Assembly: GCF_963259705.1 (NCBI RefSeq)
Contig: NC_081842.1
Coordinates: 87,660,433 to 87,724,432 of the forward strand
Direction: 5' to 3'
From: Myotis daubentonii
Taxonomy: Eukaryota; Chordata; Mammalia; Chiroptera; Vespertilionidae
Length of the DNA stretch: 64,000 nt
Part shown: piece by piece, positions 23,001-34,461 of the stretch
Layout of the letters: each line of letters starts with the position of its first letter
How positions within the stretch are numbered: the stretch's first letter is position 1
Translations under genes and position numbers: made by a program
Notes under the pieces: model-generated
Seen by the model: only the letters and a program-made list of their open reading frames with translations
The model's database searches: none
Told to the model about the DNA's origin: nothing

Positions 23001-25347
23001 AGGAGAAACTAAGATGGCGGCATAGATAAACACCGGGAAATTGCTGCTTCCCACAACAATTGATAAATGCATCAAAAACACAAGCCGGACATCACCCAGA
23101 ACTACAGGAGAGCTGGCTGAGTGTAAATTCTACAACTAGAAGGAAAGAAAAGCACACTGAGAGCCAGAGGAGCTGCGGAGGTGGAGTGCAGAGGTACGGG
23201 GGCTCGCGCGCGCTCGGAAAGGGTCTGGCACCTGAGGACGCGGCTGTCTTTTTGAATCCGGAGGGAGACACAAGCTCCCAACGGCTCTGAAATCCGGTTC
23301 CGGGAAGTCTCTGGGGACCCAGGACTCATACGGGGAGAAACTGGTCTGTCTGGCAGCGGGGGAGTTTGAGGGCAGCTTTCCCTCAGAGGTGCCTGCAGCC
23401 ATTGCCGGGACACTGGGACTCGCAACTCCTTAGGGAGGGGCTGAGGCTCCGCCATAGCTGCCCGCTCCACCCTTTGATTCCTTGAGACCCCACCCCGCCC
23501 AGGCTGCCGCAGAGGCTTTTGCATATGAATGCCCCGGCCATTTGCAACCTGTAATTACCTAACTGCAGCCAGGCAGATAGACCCAGAACTTCCAAGAGAA
23601 GGCCCAAGGCCCCACAGCAGCTTGCATTGCTACACAGCTGAGCATCATCAGGGCACTTCCAAACTCCAAAAAAAGGAAGGGGAATCTGCAGTTCTCTTCG
23701 TAGTTCCTGCTGTGTAACCTCAGGCAGAGGCTAAATTAGCACATCCTTAGATCCAAGAGCCACTGTACCCAGATCACAACTCCTCAGATCCATAAGGGAC
23801 TCACTCAGGGTGCAGTCTCAGTGAGCACCAAAGCCGCACTGAAGAAAGTCTTGCCCCAGAAGAGTGTCTCCAGCACAGAAGTTCTCCCAAGGCAGACACA
23901 GCTGATTCTCACTGCCAATTGGCCTGGAGGTCAATTCCTCCCAGTGATCCTACAACAACCAAGGCTTAACTACAACAAGATTTTGCACAAAGCCCACAAG
24001 GGGGTGCACCAAGAGTGTCCACCCCAGGTAACTGGGGAGGCTGAGCCACTGGGCCCTACAGGACACCTAGCACACAAAGCCACTCTATCAACACAGGGAA
24101 GCAGCCAAAATGCGGAGACAAAGAAACAGGTCACAAATGGCAGAAACGGAGGAAAGCAAATGACTGGATATAGAGTTCAAGGCCACGTTTATAAGGTTTT
24201 TCAAGAATTTTATGGAAACCGCCAATAAATTTAATGAGTCCCTCAATAAGTATAGTGAGACCATGGAGGACATGAAAAAGGACCAAATAGAAATTAAGCA
24301 TACACTGACTGAAATAAAGAATAATTTACAGAGATCCAACAGCAGACAAGAGGATCCCAAGAATCAAGTCAAAGATTTGAAATAGAAAGGAACAAAAAAT
24401 ACCCAACCGAAAAAGAAAAAAGAAAAGAGATTCCAAAAATATGAAGATAGTGTAAAGAGCCTCTGGGACAACTTCAAGCGTACCAACATCAGAATTATAG
24501 GGGTACCAGAAGGAGAGAGAGGGCAAGATATTGAAAACCTATTTGAAGAAATAATGACAGAAAACTTCCCCCACCTGGTGAAAGAAATAGACTTACAAGT
24601 CCAGGAAGCGCAGAGAACCCCAAACAAAAGGAATCCAAAGAGGACCACACCAAGACACATCATAATTAAAATGCCAAGAGCAAAAGACAAAGAGAGAATC
24701 TTAAAAGCAGCAAGAGAAAGACAGTCAGTTACCTACAAGGGAGTACCCATACGACTGTCAGCTGATTTCTCAACAGAAACCATGCAGGCCAGAAGAGAGT
24801 GGCAAGAAATATTCAAAGTGATGAATAGCAAGAACCTGCAACCAAGATTACTTTATCCAGCAAAGCTATCATTCAGAATAGAAGGTCAGATAAAGAGCTT
24901 CACGGATAAGAAAAAGCTAAAGGAGTTCATCACCACCAAACCAGCATTATATGAAATGCTGAAAGGTATTCTTTAAGAAGAGGAAGAAGAAAAAGGAACT
25001 CTTACCATTTGCCACAGCATGGATGGAACTGGAGAGCAGATAAATACCACATGATCTCACTCATTTGTGGAATATAATGAACAACATAAACTGATGAACA
25101 AGGACTGATCCAGAGACAGAGAGGCATTGATTGGACTGTGGGGCTTTGGAGGGAGGGTAGGGGAGGGTGGGGGCAAGGGGGAAAGATCAACCAAAGGACT
25201 TACATGCAGGCATATAGGCCTAACCAATGGACACGGACAACGGGGGGGGGGGGGTGAGGGCATGAGTGGGGGGGTGGGGGGGGCGTAGAGGGTAACATGG
25301 GGACAAGGACACATATGTAATATCTTAATCAATAAAAATATATTAAA
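23001..25347 (+). mobile_element. L1 lacking almost all of ORF2 (half-L1 structure)
   Basis: The 5' end looks complete: AAGATGGCGGC at 23011-23021 matches the YY1-type site at the start of many L1 5'UTRs. A 5'UTR of about 1.1 kb and ORF1 follow. Right after the ORF1 stop (24976), sequence matching the last codons of ORF2 (CCACAGCATGGATGGAACTG, about 25012) runs into a G-rich 3'UTR and an AATAAAAATATATT tail. Nearly 4 kb of ORF2 is missing, the layout known for half-L1 (HAL1) elements. Such a copy would need ORF2 protein from another L1. An internal deletion in a single copy is the alternative. Confidence 0.82.
24110..24976 (+). pseudogene. L1 ORF1 (RNA-binding protein), inactivated
   Basis: From ATG at 24110 the frame runs 288 codons with two internal stops, TGA at 24161 and TAG at 24383; a typical L1 ORF1p is about 300-340 residues. 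The last 140 codons are open and carry the RRM-like and C-terminal domain landmarks: RTNIRIIGVPEGE, PRHIIIKMPRAKDKERILKA, and DFSTETMQARREW followed by LYPAKLSF. ORF1p normally forms trimers and coats L1 RNA in the cytoplasm; this copy cannot give a complete protein. It is well preserved outside the stops, so not ancient. Confidence 0.9.
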
Positions 25348-27116
25348 AAAATACCCTTTAATTAGTAAGGTAATATTTAGTGCACTGTTTACCTTGGGTT
25401 TGGAGAACTCAGGACAGCAACTACCTTCTCTCTGTTCTCTGGAGCTGTATTTCTTGTTCGTAGAAGAATGTGGGACGCTTGCTACTATCTTCCCTGTCTT
25501 TCTGAGTTAAACATTTCTGAGAGTGGGACTTTGGAAGCTGCATTTGCCACAAACATCTTAGGTAGCACCAATATGAACATCTCAGGGAGTACCATTCAGA
25601 CATCTCAGGTAGCACCATTGCAAACACTTGAGGGAGTACCATGGCAGTTGGTCCAGGGGCCACATTTGGAAAATACTATATCTGGAAGGTACGAGTAAGA
25701 AATAGATGTTGATATCTTAAAGCTATAGCAGAAAACATAAAGTACAGCGAATACATTCAAGGAATCCCATCACCCTGAGATCCTTTGGTCTTCCATGACA
25801 TCTCATTCCTGACATTTCTATCTACTATGTTTCTTGACACTTATATTTTGGTTATATCTAACAAGATCCCACTTATGTTCATTTTTCTCCTCTTATAAAC
25901 ATGGAGGATTATAAAAGGAGGCCCCTTCAGAAGAACGACTAAGTATTAAGGAATGATCTTTGTGGTATACTGCAAAAAAGACTACAAATTATTCCCTATC
26001 TCCAGTATCAAGTCCCATTGGAGGACCTTTGCACTCCAAGTTTGGGCATGGCTATGTGACTTGCTGGAGCCAGTGGAGAAGTAGTATTTGTGACACAAGC
26101 AGGGATTTGAAAATTAGGTATGTCCTTACTGCTATTGAAGTCTATGACCATCATAGGAATGCCTGAGATCCCCCACTATAGAATGAGAGACATGCAGCTC
26201 TGTAACCCATTACCCCATACTAATAGCTTTCACATGCTATACATGTGAATGATGCCATCTTAAGTCTCTCAGATTCTAGGAGATTCATGAGCAAAATTGC
26301 TCTGTATGCTTATTGTGAACTTGCAATACAATTAGTATTAGATGTATTCATTTATTTACTTAAATAATTAAGATGCTAAAATAATGAAAGTTGCATGAGA
26401 TAAGTTATTGAGGTATTTTTAAAAAGCAGAAATGTTTGCTTCTTTTGGCTTCCGGTTGTGAGTTATTTGGACAGCCTGCTGTGATTGCATTTATAATTGA
26501 ATAATTTATATATGTTAATTAAATAATTGATCATTCTATTGCTAAATTCCCAAACCTCCAACTAGGGAATATGAATGCTTTTGAAACAAATGACACATAT
26601 GACAAGGATTCCTACTTGTGCATATTTGCTTAAGTACTTAATAAGTGTATGCATATTCTATGTGAGATGAGCAATTCTCATATAGAGATGAACTTATGTA
26701 TAGTTAATAAAGGTTCTTAAACATGTTTAAAGGTATAATTACTAAGATAATTAAAGATAGAGTATTTTCTATACTGTATAAATATCAATATGGATACAAT
26801 TATATTTCAAAACTTTTAAAGTTGACTTTACAGTTATACTACATCATTGTCAACAGCAATATTTACTAGTAAAACAATGCACCCTCTACATCTGAATTAT
26901 TGTGTTGCTATAAATGAGCCACTTTGGACACTTAGCTTGCTAAAGCAGTTGTCAATGCAAGTACCTAAGATGCCTAAAGTGCAAACATTAGGGAATTATT
27001 AGGTGCTGGGCAAAATCAGTTAACTAGATGAGAATGTGCTTTTGCATAAATGTTTATACATGTTGATGTGTGCATCAATATATCAGACATTATTCATAAT
27101 ATATATTTAGGAACAA
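25348..27116. other. Unique DNA, no gene seen
   Basis: At about 25575-25660 there is a short run of related units containing AGTACCA / AGCACCA with CATCTCAGG, perhaps a decayed short tandem repeat. The part at about 25960-26280 (GGGCATGGCTATGTGACTTG) looks like an ancient interspersed repeat I cannot name. Confidence 0.4.
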
Positions 27117-27205
27117 TTATGTTGTTTACACTTTATTATTTATGCAGCAGCAGGAGAAAAACATATTTTAGGTGTGTTAGAAAGAAGTAGCAAAGCACTT
27201 CTGGC
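27117..27205 (+). repeat. Dispersed low-copy repeat, copy 2
   Basis: Second copy of the segment at 21909-22022: GCAGCAGCAGGAGAAAAA, then TTTTAGGTGTGTTAGAAAG and AAGTAGCAAAGCACTTC. Same orientation, 5.2 kb apart. Confidence 0.65.
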
Positions 27206-30200
27206 TGAGCATACTTGAGTTTACATCTCTATTTTAGTGTGTAGCTCTCACACATATAACCATAAATATGTGAGGTGGCCTCTCTTCAGTACTTACCAAA
27301 AACCTTACCAGCTTATAAACATTTCTAACATTGACCAGAGCTTCTCTGGCTCCCAAGAAAGATGTCAAACCCATATTGTTTTATGTAACACGCCGTCCCT
27401 AAGTCCCATGGAAATAGTGTGTCAGTGTGGAGAGCAATATATGTATTGAAGCAAACTGTAGAACAACTATTACTTCTACAGACCCAAGAAAAGTATCACA
27501 ATAACTTTTCTTTTTAAAATAAATTAACTCCCTCTCTGGCTCCACAAAATTCTAATTCGCAGGGGGACATGTGGACACCTGTTTATTTACAAAGCCTTCA
27601 GTCATGGAGACATAGATTAAGAGAGTTGAGACAAGAATAAAATAAAATGGATGGCCTCCTTTCAACTCCAACTGTGGCTTTCATCTTTGTCAGAAAATAA
27701 GCACAACATTTGGCAGGATTGGAAGCTTCAGCTCCAGACAAGTCCAAGTTGGCATAGAATCACCTTGATAGGCTCCCAGACCAGCAAGAACTCTGAGCTC
27801 TGAAAGGCTCCTTTTGCTAAACCTAAGTTTGCCAGTATACAGAGAATGAGATACTCCTGAAGAGAAGAAATAGCTTCAAGTTCAAGGAGAGGGGGCATCA
27901 GGCTCAGTCAGCTCATCCAGGTAAATAAGATACCAGCGTACGCTTACAACAACCTGTCCAAGAGAAATACAGCGTGTCTACAAATTAGGATAGGCCTGCA
28001 AATGTGGAAAGATAAGCGATTTATTCTGCTTTCTTTTCCCTGTAGGGCCATATCATTTTCATTTTCTTTGGAGGCAGTTAGAGTTGGAGAAATGAATACT
28101 TATATTGTGTCTCAATATTAGCCATTCTCGGTCTGAAGGCTATTTTCAATGTTAGGTTTTATAATTAGAAAGGACTCCAAGTTTCTTCTGCCTCAATTTA
28201 GTATCTTCAAAAAACAGAACCCAAAGAAAGACGTGTTGCCCTGTTGGCAAGCTCAGACACTCCCAGGCTGAGTCACACACACACAGCATGAACTTTGAAG
28301 TCATGGTATTTTTGTCTTGATTTAGGTTCACGATTTGCAGAGAGGGCTGTATCTTTTCCCACGTCACACAAAGTTTGTTGGCACAACCTGATGAGCTGCT
28401 GTAGCATAAGTGTGTTTATTTTAGGAATAGTTTTGGCTCATGTCACTGTAGAGTCAACCACACTGTCAAGCAGCATCAGAAGGTTACTTAAAGAGTGTCT
28501 TAGTAAATTAAATATTGATGAAAAAGAGTCCTTAATCTCTTCTGCCTCTGGACATGCATTTGCTTAAATTCAGCTTTATTTACTTCCTCTATCCTCTTTT
28601 CTTCATTAGATAGCAGAAACAGAGAAGTTTCTTGGCCTGCCAGAAACAGATATCTATGCCACATGATGTAACGAGTTCTCTTTTTCATTCTATGCTTGTG
28701 ACTTTTTTTTTAATATCTTTAATCAGTCTGTGTTGATGGAACATTTCCCAGGTTTTGTTCCTGTATCAATGCAGCGTAAACTCTGTCTTGCTAAGCGGAA
28801 AATGCTGTGTATTCTTCAGGGAAAATCTTATGTGTTTTCCTAGCTGGCATTTCCCTCTTGTTCATTTTCCTCTTCAGAATTCAGTTGTCAGAGAACCTAA
28901 GGAGGCATCTGTTCTAAGCTGTTCATTTTACAACCAAGGGAATTAAACCTTCGAGACACAGAAAAACACCCATACTCACACAATCAGTAAAATCAAATCA
29001 GAAATCAGGGCTGCTGGCTCCTGGGGCATTTTTTTCTCTGATAATATGCTTTCTAAAAGGTCCCAGGGCTTTCTTTTTTTTTTATTCCCTTTCTATTCCC
29101 CACATCAAAAAAAAAAAAAAAATAGAGGCTCGTCCTATTTATCATGCCCTGACCATACATGAAACTGTCCGCTAAGGATGGCAAAAAGTGTTAAAGAATG
29201 ATAAATACCTACTGACTATCTCCAAACCATCACTTTTCGGAACGTGAATTGGACACTCAATGTTTAGCTTTTACATTTTTATATTTTCAATTCTTTCATT
29301 TGACATGTCTATTCCAAAAGAAGAAAGGTAAAGAAAAAGAAAGCATAAATATTTAATGTTGTCTTTTAAGGTAGTTTTCATTCATCTGAAAATTTTATTT
29401 TTCATTTTTCTGAAAAAATTATTTTAAAAAACATTTATTTTAAAACTGAGGAATAAATAAAAAATCCATTGAAAATATACAACAGAATGTATATTTTGTC
29501 ATAAGTTTCCATTCTGTGACAATATAGCTCTCCCAAAGGACAGGAAATTCAGTGAAATTATAAAATAGTCTAATCATTATGCTATTGTCTCCGTTTTTTG
29601 TTTTTCTACGGAGAAGAAAGCTTCAAGCCCAATTTTTCCTAAGCTATTAATTTTCTGGCTTTCTTAGTCTTCACACCATAGGATCATTAGATAGTAAAAA
29701 CCCCTCTACTTTGAATGTTAGAGCTCCCCCACCCCAATTTGATAGAACAAATGAAGTGTTAGGTCCAGGGAGCATCATTTCCAGCTTACACATATGAATC
29801 AGAACAGATTTTCAAAGGACTCTCTATTTTTATCAAGGATAGGCATAGATCGTACTTACACCATGGGGCAGATGGAATAAAGCCAACCACAGGACCTGAT
29901 CCAGACATGGATATGTTATGGATTTTTAAATCACAGTAATCATTTGTAAATAAAGTATTTCAGGGTGTGGATAAATTTCTTTTGTACCCTGAAACCACAT
30001 TATGCGTTATGTCAAAATCATGGATTTGAGAAATAATAAGCCTGAGTTTCAGCCCATGATTTTGGTATTTATTAGAAATGAAGTTTTGAGAAAATCCCTT
30101 TAGCTCACTAATACTAAATTTCCTTCTGTAACAAAGTGGCATAATAATCAGTTAGTCGCCAGTGTGGTTGTGAGGAATGATGTAACACATGCAAACTGTT

Positions 30201-30739
30201 TATCCTAACACCTGTTTTGTAAAATACAGCTAAAGAAATTAGGTGGCTGCTACTCTGCTTATAAGAAAAGCCACTGGTGTAGATTGCAAAATACTGTGCT
30301 GATCACAGTTCTTTTGGTTCAACTCTACAAATTTAAACCACAGGTCCTAATCTCTATGTGCATATGCTTGGGGTATCTAATTTTAATGTGCCTTCTTTCA
30401 CCTTCCCTGCCATGTGCTTCAGTTTGCAAATCTGATCCTCAGTCCAACAGGAAGATAGCTTGCCTTTCAATCTTGCCCTCATATCAGGCATTTGCATGGA
30501 CTATAGTTAGGAAGTGTCAGAAGGGTTGGCCACCATGTTTGCTTTTAAACCAACTTTGTAATATCTTCATTGGACCATCTTAGTAGTCAAGGTTAGATGT
30601 CACTCTCATGCCCACAAGTGACGGACTCAGTGGGGAGCAGTAAACTGTGCTCAAGGAGAAAGCACTGACACATGCAATAGAAAAAACCAGGCTCACTGAA
30701 AATACTGTGCTAGCCAGTGCTAGCCAATCAGTGGGTGGG
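27206..30739. other. Unique DNA with a possible MIR
   Basis: Mostly unique. About 28940-29015 (AATTAAACCTTCGAGACACA ... ATCAGGGCTGCTGGCTC) resembles a MIR core (+). Poly-A/T runs lie near 29075 and 29107-29124. No exon-like structure. Confidence 0.4.
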
Positions 30740-31031
30740 GGAAATGTTCTATTTCTGTGTTGCTCAATATCAAAGCTTTGGCTAGTAAGCACTTGGTCAG
30801 AAGACACAATAGCTAAATACTGGAATTCAGTCTAAATTAGTATCTAAAGACTGACTTTCAAATTTTGTTTCATTTTAATTTATTTATATTTCGATAGCCA
30901 CATGTGGTTAGACAGGGGTGGGCAAACTTTTTGACTGGAGGGCCGCAATGGGTTTTTAAACTGGACCGGAGGGCTGGAACAAAAGCATGGATGGAGTGTT
31001 TGTGTGAACTAATATAAATTCAAAGTAAACA

Positions 31032-31668
31032 TCCTATCTAATAAAAGAGAAACATGGTCATTGGCATACAACCGCTACCCTTCCCATTGGCTAATCAGCA
31101 AGATATGCAAATTAACTGCCAGCCAAGATGGCGGCCGGCAGCCAGGCAGCATGAAACTAACATGAGGATTGCTTGCTTCAGTGACAGAGGACTCTAACGT
31201 TCCCGCCCGCCTTGCCGGCCTCTGAGCCTGCAGTTTAAGAAACATTGTAACGAATATAGAAGCTAAACAAAACCCCAGAAACCTGCTTTCAGCGAGCTGG
31301 GATCTCAGAGCTGGAGTTATACATTGTTTTGATTATAGAACCGAAACAAACCAGATAACTTCTTTCAGCAGCAGAGGCCTCAGAGCTGGAGCCAGAGCTA
31401 AAGCTGGCCCAGAATAAAAAGAAAAAAGAAAAAAGGGGGCAGTTGGGAGCTGTAGTCACCCGCCAGCCTGAAAACAGCCCTCAGCCCCTCACCCAGACTG
31501 GCCAGGCACCCCAGTGGGGACCCCCACCCTGAAGGGTGTGTGACCAGCTGCAAACAGCCATCATCCCCTCATCCAGGCTGGCCAGGCACCCCAGTGGGGA
31601 CCCCAACCTGATCGAGGACACCCTTCAGGGAAAACCAGCCAGCCCCCACCCATGCACCAGGCTTCTAT
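31032..31668 (+). mobile_element. HeliBat-type Helitron, hairpin-less half of composite 3
   Basis: 5' end TCCTATCTAATAAAAGAGAA; 3' edge CCCACCCATGCACCAGGCTT followed by CTA, with no hairpin arm upstream. Carries two 80 bp repeat units (CCAGGCACCCCAGTGGGGAC near 31503 and 31583). The next unit's 5' end follows immediately. Confidence 0.9.
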
Positions 31669-32394
31669 TCTATATAGTAAAAGGGTAATATGCCTCCCAG
31701 CACCGGGATCAGAGGAATGGCGAGGCCTCCTGGCACCGGGATAAGCGTGACAGGGGGCACCGCCCAAACGCCCTGATCGCCCTGCGGCTCTGTGTGTGAC
31801 AGGGTGAGGCGCCCCAACCCCCCCACCCCATGGGCCCTGCTCTGTGTGTGATGGGGTGCGGCGCCCCAACCCCCACTCCCACGGGCCCTGCTCTGTGTGT
31901 GACAGGGTAGAGCCATAACCTCCCCATCGGCCCTGCCCTGAGTGTGAGAGTGAAAGCGCCCCAACCCCCTGATTGGCCCTGCTCTGTGGGTGATAGAGGG
32001 TGGCGCCCCAACCCCCTGATCAGCCCTGCTGTGTGCGTGACAGGGGGTGGTGCCGCAACCTCCCCATCAACCCTGCCTTGAGTGTGACAGGGGTGCTGCC
32101 CCAACCCCCCAATCAGCCCTACCCTGAGGGTGACTGAGGGTGGCATCGCAACCTCCCGATCCGCCCTGCTCTGTGCATGACAGGGTGCGGTGCCCCAACT
32201 CCCCAGTCGGCCCTGCTCTGAGCCCAACCAGGGGCTGCACCTAGGGATTGGGCCTGCCCTCTGCCACCTGGGAGCAGGCCCAAGCCAGCAGGTTGTTATC
32301 TCCCGAGGGGTCCCAGACTGTGAGAGGGCACAGGCCGGGCTGAGGGACCCCCCTCCCCCCCGAGTGCACAAATTTTTGTGCACCGGGCCTCTAG
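31669..32394 (+). mobile_element. HeliBat-type Helitron, hairpin-bearing half of composite 3
   Basis: 5' end TTCTATATAGTAAAAGGG; 3' end GTGCACAAATTTTTGTGCAC then CGGGCCTCTAG and a T. The middle (about 31800-32225) is a minisatellite of roughly nine units of 45-52 bp containing GCCCCAACCCCC and CCCTGCTCTGTGTGTGACAG. The long minus-strand frame at 31709-32443 comes from this repeat. Confidence 0.93.
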
Positions 32395-32533
32395 TCATTA
32401 CATAAAAGGGTACGGTCTTTTTTTCTTTTTTAGTTTTATTCATTTCAAACGGGCTGGATCCGGCCCGCGGGCCCTAGTTTGCCCACGGCTGGGTTAGCAT
32501 CTACTGTACTAAACATTGTAGTTCTAGACTATA

Positions 32534-32711
32534 CACTGAGTGGCCAGATTATTATGACCACCCCATCAGTACAATGAAGTGAATTAGTTATGCAAATAAT
32601 AATAATAATAAAACCTTGACAGTATTTTCTTACGAAGTTTTCAAATATTCAGTATTTTTGGAAGTGTCAATGAAGTACTGATGGGGTGGTCATAATAATC
32701 TGGCCAATCAG
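32534..32711. mobile_element. Tc1-like MITE
   Basis: Terminal inverted repeats of more than 30 bp start CACTGAGTGGCCAGATTATT on the left and CTGATTGGCCAGATTATTAT on the right, with TA duplications at 32532-32533 and 32712-32713. They match the ends of the transposase-derived copy at 52740-53669, so this is a deletion derivative of the same family. Confidence 0.93.
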
Positions 32712-32729
32712 TATTGTTTAAAATAACAA

Positions 32730-33297
32730 CTAGAGGCCTGGTGCATAAAATTTGTGCACAGCCTGACCTGTGCCCTGTCACAGTAAGAGAGCCCCACGAT
32801 CAATTGCCCCAAAGAGGTAGGCCCCGCCCACCCATCCAGGGCTCCTAGATGGATTGCCCCAAAGAGGCAGGCCAGAGCCAGGGGTCTTGCCTCCGCGTTG
32901 CATGGAATTGGGAGACTGAACACCCAGGACCTCCACGACCCCCAGGCAGACCTCGCCATGTGGAGCTGGGAGACCCCCAGGCAGGCCTCGCCGTGTGGAG
33001 ATGGGAGACCCCCAGGCAGGCCTCGCCAGACCCCCAGGCAGGCCTCACCAGACCCCCAGGCAGGCCTCGCCGTGTGGAGCTGGGAGACCCCCAGGCAGGC
33101 CTCGCCAGACCCCCAGGCAGGCCTTGCCACATGGAGCCAGGAGGAGGCAGGACCCCCAGGCAGGCTCCATGCCACACACGCAGCGTCAATCCCAGCCCCG
33201 CCCACCTGCGTGCCCCCACTGTGCATGCAGCCATCTTGTGATGGCATGAGGGCATCACGGCGTGATGACCACTTAGGCTTTTATTAGTAAGGAAGGA
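32730..33297 (-). mobile_element. HeliBat-type Helitron with minisatellite
   Basis: Left edge CTAGAGGCCTGGTGCATAAA with a weak hairpin (TGCATAAAATTTGTGCA). Right edge GGCTTTTATTAGTAAGGAAGGA abuts the next Helitron's CTAG. Holds an eight-copy GACCCCCAGGCAGGC array. Confidence 0.9.
32937..33170. repeat. GACCCCCAGGCAGGC minisatellite
   Basis: Eight copies start near 32937, 32972, 33007, 33029, 33051, 33086, 33108 and 33150. Spacings are 35, 35, 22, 22, 35, 22 and 42: a long unit with CGTGTGGAGCTGGGA and a short unit without it. Confidence 0.93.
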
Positions 33298-33800
33298 CTA
33301 GAGGCCCGGTGCACAAAATTCTTGCATGGGGGGGGGTGTCCCTCAGCCCGGCCTGCACCCTCTCCAATCTGGGACCCCTCGGGGGATGTTTGACTGCAGG
33401 GATTGGGCCTAAACTGGTAGTCGGACATCCCTCTCACAATCAGGCACTGATGGCTCCTAACCGCTCACCTGCCTGCCTGCCCGATTGCCCCTAACCGCTA
33501 CCCTGCCGGCCTGATTGATGCCTAACTGCTCCCCTGATGGCCTTATTGCCCCCAACTTCCCTCTCCTGCTGGCCTGATCACCCAAAACTGCCCTCCCCTG
33601 CCACAACCTGCCTCCTCCATGTGAGGCAGCGAGATGCCAGGACCGGCCTCCTCACTCCGCGTGGAGCTGCCGGACTCCCAGGGCTCCCTGAATGAAGTGA
33701 CCACTAGGCCCCACCTCTGCTGTGTGTGCAGCCATCTTGTGATGGCCATCCTGTGACGATGTGAGGGCATGACGACCACCTAGGCTATTATTAGTATAGA
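33298..33800 (-). mobile_element. HeliBat-type Helitron
   Basis: Left edge CTAGAGGCCCGGTGCAC, weak arms GTGCACAAAATTCTTGCA; right edge GGCTATTATTAGTATAGA before a T. The middle has CTGCCTGCCTGCCCGATTGC-like tandem units shared with 8993-10155 and 11584-12155. Confidence 0.92.
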
Positions 33801-33880
33801 TATTGTTTTCAAAAGCTTTAAATGAATTTTGTTATTTTATGTGTATTGCTCATTGTTGCATAGATAAGAATTAAAACAGC

Positions 33881-34075
33881 TAGGCCAGTGTTGCTCAGTG
33901 GTCAACCTATGAACAGCTTGATTCTTGGCCAGGGCACATGCCCAGGTTTTGGGCTCAATCCCGAGTAGGGGACATGCAGAAGGCAGCCAATCAATGATTT
34001 TCTCTTATCATTAATGTTTCTATCTCTCTCTCCCTCTTCCTTCTTCTGAAATCAATAAAAATATTTTTAAAAAAT
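33881..34075 (+). mobile_element. Ves SINE, diverged
   Basis: Starts AGCTAGGCCAGTGTTGCTCA, with GGTTTTGGGCTCAATCCCG as box-B-like part and a CTCTCTCTCCCTCTTCC stretch before AATCAATAAAAATATTTTT. Short flanks ATTAAAAC / ATTAAAAT may be the target duplication. Confidence 0.85.
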
Positions 34076-34104
34076 AATTAAAATAAATTTCAATATAAGA
34101 TCTA

Positions 34105-34461
34105 TCCTACATAATAAAAGGCTGATATGCAAATCGACCAAACAGTGGAACACCCAGTTGCTTTGAAGCACACTGACCGCCAGGGGGCAGACACTCAACT
34201 CAGGAGCTGCCCCCTGGTGGTCAGTGCACTCCCAAATGGTGAGTGCCTCTCAGCCAAAAGCTGACCTCATGGCTGGCGAGCGCAGTGGCAGAGGCAGGAA
34301 CCTCTGCAGCAGTGCTAAGGATTTCCGACTGACAGCTTAGGCCCACCTGTGGGGCCTAAGGGACATCCCCCAAGGGCTCCCAGAGTGTGAGAGGGCACAG
34401 GCCAGGCTGAGGGACTCCCCCCCAACCCAGAATGCACAAATTTTGTGCACTGAGCCTCTAG
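34105..34461 (+). mobile_element. HeliBat-type Helitron, short
   Basis: 5' end TCCTACATAATAAAAGGC; 3' end TGCACAAATTTTGTGCACTG then AGCCTCTAG. Contains the inverted pair CTGACCGCCAGGGGGCAG (34173-34190) and CTGCCCCCTGGTGGTCAG (34207-34224). At about 357 bp it is a compact relative of the hairpin-bearing halves. Confidence 0.94.

Larger units (their letters stand above)
30913..32491. mobile_element. hAT MITE inserted in MER5, itself split by Helitrons
   Basis: Terminal inverted repeats: CAGGGGTGGGCAAACTTTTT on the left, and the complement of CAGCCGTGGGCAAACTAGGG on the right (14 of the first 16 match). Flanks TGGTTAGA and GGTTAGCA share GGTTAG, consistent with a decayed 8 bp duplication. About 120 bases of the left part and 95 of the right remain outside the Helitrons. 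Non-autonomous. Confidence 0.8.
30740..32532. mobile_element. MER5-like ancient hAT, split by a younger hAT
   Basis: Left part 30740-30912 (TGTTCTATTTCTGTGTTGCT, ATAGCCACATGTGGTTAG). The right part resumes at 32492 with GGTTAGCATCTACTGTACTA and GTAGTTCTAGACTA, as in MER5A-type elements. Everything between is later insertion. Confidence 0.65.

Noticed and set aside
31709..32443. 244-codon minus-strand frame
   Set aside because: It follows a 48 bp minisatellite and Helitron ends; its length comes from GC-rich repeats lacking stops.
31800..33170. Regular spaced repeats considered as a CRISPR array
   Set aside because: Repeats are adjacent GC-rich minisatellite units inside eukaryotic Helitrons; there are no unique spacers or cas genes.
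32845..33258. Several long frames on both strands around 33 kb
   Set aside because: All derive from the GACCCCCAGGCAGGC minisatellite.
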